24,067 bases of DNA from an uncultured Acetatifactor sp. (lineage in GTDB: Bacteria; Bacillota; Clostridia; Lachnospirales; Lachnospiraceae): contig CAJTPH010000008.1 of the NCBI GenBank assembly GCA_910578215.1, forward strand, positions 87,925 to 111,991, read 5' to 3'. Each line of letters starts with the position of its first letter. The first letter of the stretch is position 1. A model generated the notes under the pieces. The model made no database searches. It was not told where the DNA came from and saw only the letters and a list, made by a program, of their open reading frames with translations. Made by a program: the position numbers and the translations under genes. Shown here in pieces: positions 21,238-24,067 of the stretch.

Positions 21238-23091
21238 ATGACAAAAAATATCGAGCCTACGCTCAGTAAAATTGGAGATTATCTTAAATTGGATAATAAT
21301 ACTATTTTCACAATACCCGAATATCAGAGACCCTATTCGTGGGAGATAGGTCATTGTGATAAATTATGGCAAGATATTATCGATTTTATTGACAGCAACA
21401 GCAATCAGAGATATTTCTTCGGAACGATTATTATCAACTGTCAGGAGGATGATTCTATCTACGGGCTTATAGACGGACAGCAGAGAACCACTACTTTCCT
21501 GTTACTTCTCAAAGCCCTTCTGGTGCGTATCAATGTGGCAATAGGAACAACAGGTCAGGATGAAGAATCAGCAAATCTGTGCAGAGGTCTGAAAGAGCGC
21601 AGAAGAAAGATTATGGGGATCTTATACAAGACTGAGACTGAGTATATTCCTGATAAGTCCGAAATTGAAGCCGACAGAAAAATCTGTAATAATGGTGTTA
21701 TTCTAAAAAACTATTCAATCAATGAATTGTATAAGACTGAACTACAGGCAATACTGAGTTCAGTAGATTACGTTGAAGCTGAAGCGAAAGTTATTAAAAT
21801 TCCTCGCAAGCAAAAGGATAACAAATACACCAACTTTTTCAGGAACTTCAAATTTTTCTACGAGAAGGCCACGGAGCTTTCCGACTCGCAGCTTAATAGC
21901 TTTGCTAAAACACTAACTGATAGCTGTGAGGTCATAGAGATCAAGAGCTGGAAAGTAGAACAGGCTATCAATATGTTTAATTCTCTAAACTCAGATGGCT
22001 TACCGCTTTATGATGCAGATATTATTTCAGCTAAATTATATGCCGTCGCTGAGAATAATAATGTAGGAGAAGATTTTACTAAGCTATGGAAAGAAATGAT
22101 TGAGCTGATTAATGAATTGAAACAGAAGGGTATTGCAAATATTGATACTATTCTTATGCAACAGATGTACTATGAGCGGGCAAAAAACAAGGAACACGAA
22201 ATTGTAAGTGAAGCTGGAAATGTTAATGTAACAACCCCGGGTCTGAGAAGATATTTTACAGAAATAAACTCTGACTTGCTGAAGGAGCCAATTGAATTAT
22301 GCAGCCAAATGATAAATCTTGCCAGGATTTGGGAAAAGGTATCAGATTATCCTATTATGCAGATTTTGCTGAAGTTTAATGACAATGCAAAGCTGTTTAT
22401 GGCAAGCTATTTTCATCGCTTCAAGGCAGAGGAAATAAGTGAAGAAAATATAAAGTGCATTGCAGTATGTCTGTTGAGATTGTTTACGGTATTAGAGTTA
22501 GTTGATATTGGATATTCAAGCAACGCATTCAAAACTTTTCTGTTTGGTGAGATTGTAAAGCTGGCGGATTCGGATGTGCCCGTGCAATTGATAAAAGATG
22601 ATTTCGATAAGCACATTTCTAAAAAATGGAGTAAAGAAGAACTCAAGAAATATGTGATTGAATATGACAAAAATATTCTTGTTTACTTGCATGAGTATTT
22701 AGTTGCAAAAGAGAACAATCTAAATTTTATGCTGGGCGCCAAATATGACATTGAACATATTATGCCGATAAGCGGAGCAAATCTTGATGAAATCAGAAAA
22801 GATGCGCAGATTGATAGTAAAGAGGAGTTTGAAAATACTGTCAATAAGCTCGGCAACAAGATACTGCTTGAAGAAAAAATAAACAGAGCTATCGGCAACG
22901 AATGGTTCAGGACAAAAGTATCTACAAAACTATCAGCTAAAACAGGATATATTGATAGCTGCTATCCTCTTGCTAGAACTTTGGTAAGCATATATCAAAA
23001 TAAAAACAAACCCTACTGGTGTAAAAACGACATTGAACAAGCAACAAATACAGCAGGCGATAGGATAGTTAATTTCATTTTTGACATCTAA
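21238..23091 (+). CDS. DUF262-DUF1524 protein, GmrSD-type (type IV restriction-like) nuclease
   Basis: A 617-aa protein. The N-terminal DUF262 (ParB/GmrS-like) domain shows IPEYQRPYSW (26-35), DGQQRTTT (79-86) and MFNSLNSDGLPLYDADI (246-262). The C-terminal DUF1524 HNH-type domain shows DIEHIMP (504-510) and LGNKILLEEKINRAIGN (538-554). This pairing in one chain is that of GmrSD, which uses NTP to cleave DNA with modified cytosines, and of phage-defence relatives. All visible motifs are intact. AAAGGG lies 8 nt before the ATG. The gene is clearly AT-richer than the fab region and sits beside insertion-sequence debris, which suggests horizontal acquisition. It stands alone here with no methylase or other defence gene. 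The modification it recognises is unknown. Confidence 0.88.
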   Translation: MTKNIEPTLSKIGDYLKLDNNTIFTIPEYQRPYSWEIGHCDKLWQDIIDFIDSNSNQRYFFGTIIINCQEDDSIYGLIDGQQRTTTFLLLLKALLVRINVAIGTTGQDEESANLCRGLKERRRKIMGILYKTETEYIPDKSEIEADRKICNNGVILKNYSINELYKTELQAILSSVDYVEAEAKVIKIPRKQKDNKYTNFFRNFKFFYEKATELSDSQLNSFAKTLTDSCEVIEIKSWKVEQAINMFNSLNSDGLPLYDADIISAKLYAVAENNNVGEDFTKLWKEMIELINELKQKGIANIDTILMQQMYYERAKNKEHEIVSEAGNVNVTTPGLRRYFTEINSDLLKEPIELCSQMINLARIWEKVSDYPIMQILLKFNDNAKLFMASYFHRFKAEEISEENIKCIAVCLLRLFTVLELVDIGYSSNAFKTFLFGEIVKLADSDVPVQLIKDDFDKHISKKWSKEELKKYVIEYDKNILVYLHEYLVAKENNLNFMLGAKYDIEHIMPISGANLDEIRKDAQIDSKEEFENTVNKLGNKILLEEKINRAIGNEWFRTKVSTKLSAKTGYIDSCYPLARTLVSIYQNKNKPYWCKNDIEQATNTAGDRIVNFIFDI

Positions 23092-23176
23092 GAAAGTTAT
23101 ATAAATTTGGAGACTATGAACAAAAGTGAGGACGGGAGTGCGGACAAATTTCTGAAACGATCATGCGCCAAATTAA

Positions 23177-23576
23177 GGCTTTGTCGGTACTCCCAAGGAC
23201 TCTATAGATGAAACCCTTACCCATATGGATTCTCCTGCCCAGCACCGGAGCCGAATCAGGACCAACAACACCATTGAACGGCTTAGTCGTGAGATTAAAC
23301 GACTGAAAGACAACTGGGATGCCATTTCCCCAATCTTTAAGCTTTCAGCCACCGTCAGGAGGGGGATTTACACGACAAACGCCCTAGAATTGCTGAATTC
23401 CACCTGTCGGAAGTTGAACCCGCCAGAGAAGCGTATTTGCGAGCGATACTGCCCTTTTAAAGGTGTTGTATCTGACAACCTTTGAAACCACAAAAAGGTG
23501 GACTTCTACGATCCGAAACCGGGCGCAGATCCATTGTGAACTGGGGATCATGTATGAAGGACGTCTGCCGGAATGA
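23177..23576 (+). pseudogene. IS256-family transposase remnant, apparently a chimera of two elements
   Basis: Translating through one frameshift gives a decayed Mutator/IS256-type transposase end. The first frame reads DSIDETLTH, then RIRTNNTIERLSREIKR, then DNWDAISPIF and YTTNALELLNSTCRKL. After a +1 shift near 23432 the other frame reads SDTALLKVLYLTTFETTKRW and ends IMYEGRLPE-stop at 23576. The RTNN-IERL and YTTNALELLN segments occupy equivalent positions in different IS256 subfamilies, so having both in sequence suggests a deletion that joined two different transposase genes. The N-terminal catalytic part is missing. It is not functional. Confidence 0.8.
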
Positions 23577-23716
23577 ATCCCCTGCGAGATCGTTATCTGA
23601 CAGGCGATTTTCCCACCTGCTACTGGCATACGTATGATTTACTGTTTCTTCCAATATGTTCATTTCTCTGCCGATTTGTTGTAACCAATAGCTTTATAAA
23701 AATCATTAAATCCTCC
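23577..23716. other. Spacer between two insertion-sequence remnants
   Basis: No gene, tRNA or convincing repeat is seen here. It probably contains the decayed right end of the IS256-like element and some original flanking DNA. Confidence 0.4.
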
Positions 23717-24067
23717 TGGACTTATGTCAATACTTTAGACAAAAAAAGTTGAAAGGTTACGCTGCTTTTCTAAGTTCCTCATCCTCCTTTTGCTGGGGCG
23801 TTTTATAACCGATGGCGCTATGGATCCGTTTGCGGTTATACCAGCCTTCTATGTATTCAAAGATCGCCCTCCGGGCCTCCTTGAAATCCTGATAAGTATG
23901 CAGATAGATTTCTTCCTTTTTCAATACAGAATGGAAGGATTCTATACATGCATTGTCATATGGATTTCCCTTACGGCTGAATGAATGCCGTATCCCGCGG
24001 CTGTTTAAGCAGTTTTCAAATTCCCGGCTCGTATACTGGCTTCCCAAGTCACTGTGGAGTTTGAGCC
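23717..24067 (-). mobile_element. IS3-family (IS150-like) element, right end, continues past the window
   Basis: The element seems to end at TGGACTTATGTCAATACTTT (23717-23736), followed by AGACA. This is similar in form to IS150-group terminal repeats, which begin TGGACT and contain AGACA. The transposase gene inside reads leftward. The other end is outside the window, so the inverted-repeat partner and target duplication cannot be checked. Confidence 0.6.
23757..24067 (-). CDS. IS3-family transposase OrfB, C-terminal part (5' end outside window)
   Basis: The frame is open from the window edge and reads LKLHSDLGSQYTSREF onwards for about 103 codons to the stop at 23757. HSD holds the second catalytic Asp, and ACIESFHSVLKKE holds the catalytic Glu exactly 35 residues later, the D-D(35)E spacing of this integrase-like family. 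WYNRKRIHSAIGYKTPQQ is the usual C-terminal signature. HSDLGSQ differs from the common HSDRGSQ by one residue. The visible part has no frameshift, so the element may still be active. Confidence 0.9.
   Translation of the reverse strand, partial: LKLHSDLGSQYTSREFENCLNSRGIRHSFSRKGNPYDNACIESFHSVLKKEEIYLHTYQDFKEARRAIFEYIEGWYNRKRIHSAIGYKTPQQKEDEELRKAA

Overview
The window looks like chromosomal DNA from a Gram-positive clostridial bacterium, most likely a Lachnospiraceae-type gut Firmicute. The basis is family resemblance only: a FabK-type enoyl reductase, a FabT-like MarR regulator, a fused AccD-AccA protein, Lachnospiraceae-style sigma and anti-sigma genes, and strong AGGAGG ribosome sites. No rRNA, tRNA or CRISPR array is visible.

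Layout. 1-776 (-) is the N-terminal part of a membrane acyltransferase. 1049-1759 (+) is a KdpE/OmpR-type response regulator whose phospho-acceptor Asp is replaced by Asn. It converges on a MATE exporter (1810-3126, -) through a shared hairpin terminator. Next, all on the minus strand, come an anti-sigma-like membrane protein and its sigma factor (start codons overlap; ECF-like promoter upstream) and a cardiolipin synthase.

The centre is a type II fatty acid synthesis cluster on the minus strand, transcribed from about 15014 down to 6497: acpP, fabK, fabD, fabG, fabF, fabZ, accDA (fused), fabH, and then the fabT-like regulator. Three TTTGA-N3-TCAAA boxes spaced exactly 16 bp apart lie at the acpP promoter, so the regulator at the far end probably controls the whole cluster. 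AcpP carries the acyl chain, FabD and AccDA supply malonyl groups, FabH starts the chain, and FabF/FabG/FabZ/FabK run the elongation cycle. Cardiolipin synthase downstream uses the phospholipid products. accB and accC, commonly in such clusters, are absent; three tandem stem-loops occupy the fabZ-accDA gap.

15397-16833 (+) is a three-gene unit: unknown protein, ArsR-HTH/DUF2087 regulator, small P-loop kinase-like protein. A small unknown gene (16910-17212, -) follows a chemotaxis-type receptor (17346-19169, -). Divergent from the receptor is a PAS/degenerate-GGDEF/EAL protein (19432-21099, +) behind a structured leader RNA.

The right end (21238-24067) is accessory: an AT-rich DUF262/DUF1524 (GmrSD-type) restriction-like gene, a decayed IS256-family remnant that appears to join pieces of two transposases, and the end of an IS3-family element running off the window. 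The strongest candidates for something unusual are the Asn-containing regulator, the phased FabT boxes with a U-poor acpP leader, the acc gene arrangement, and the structured leader before the EAL gene.
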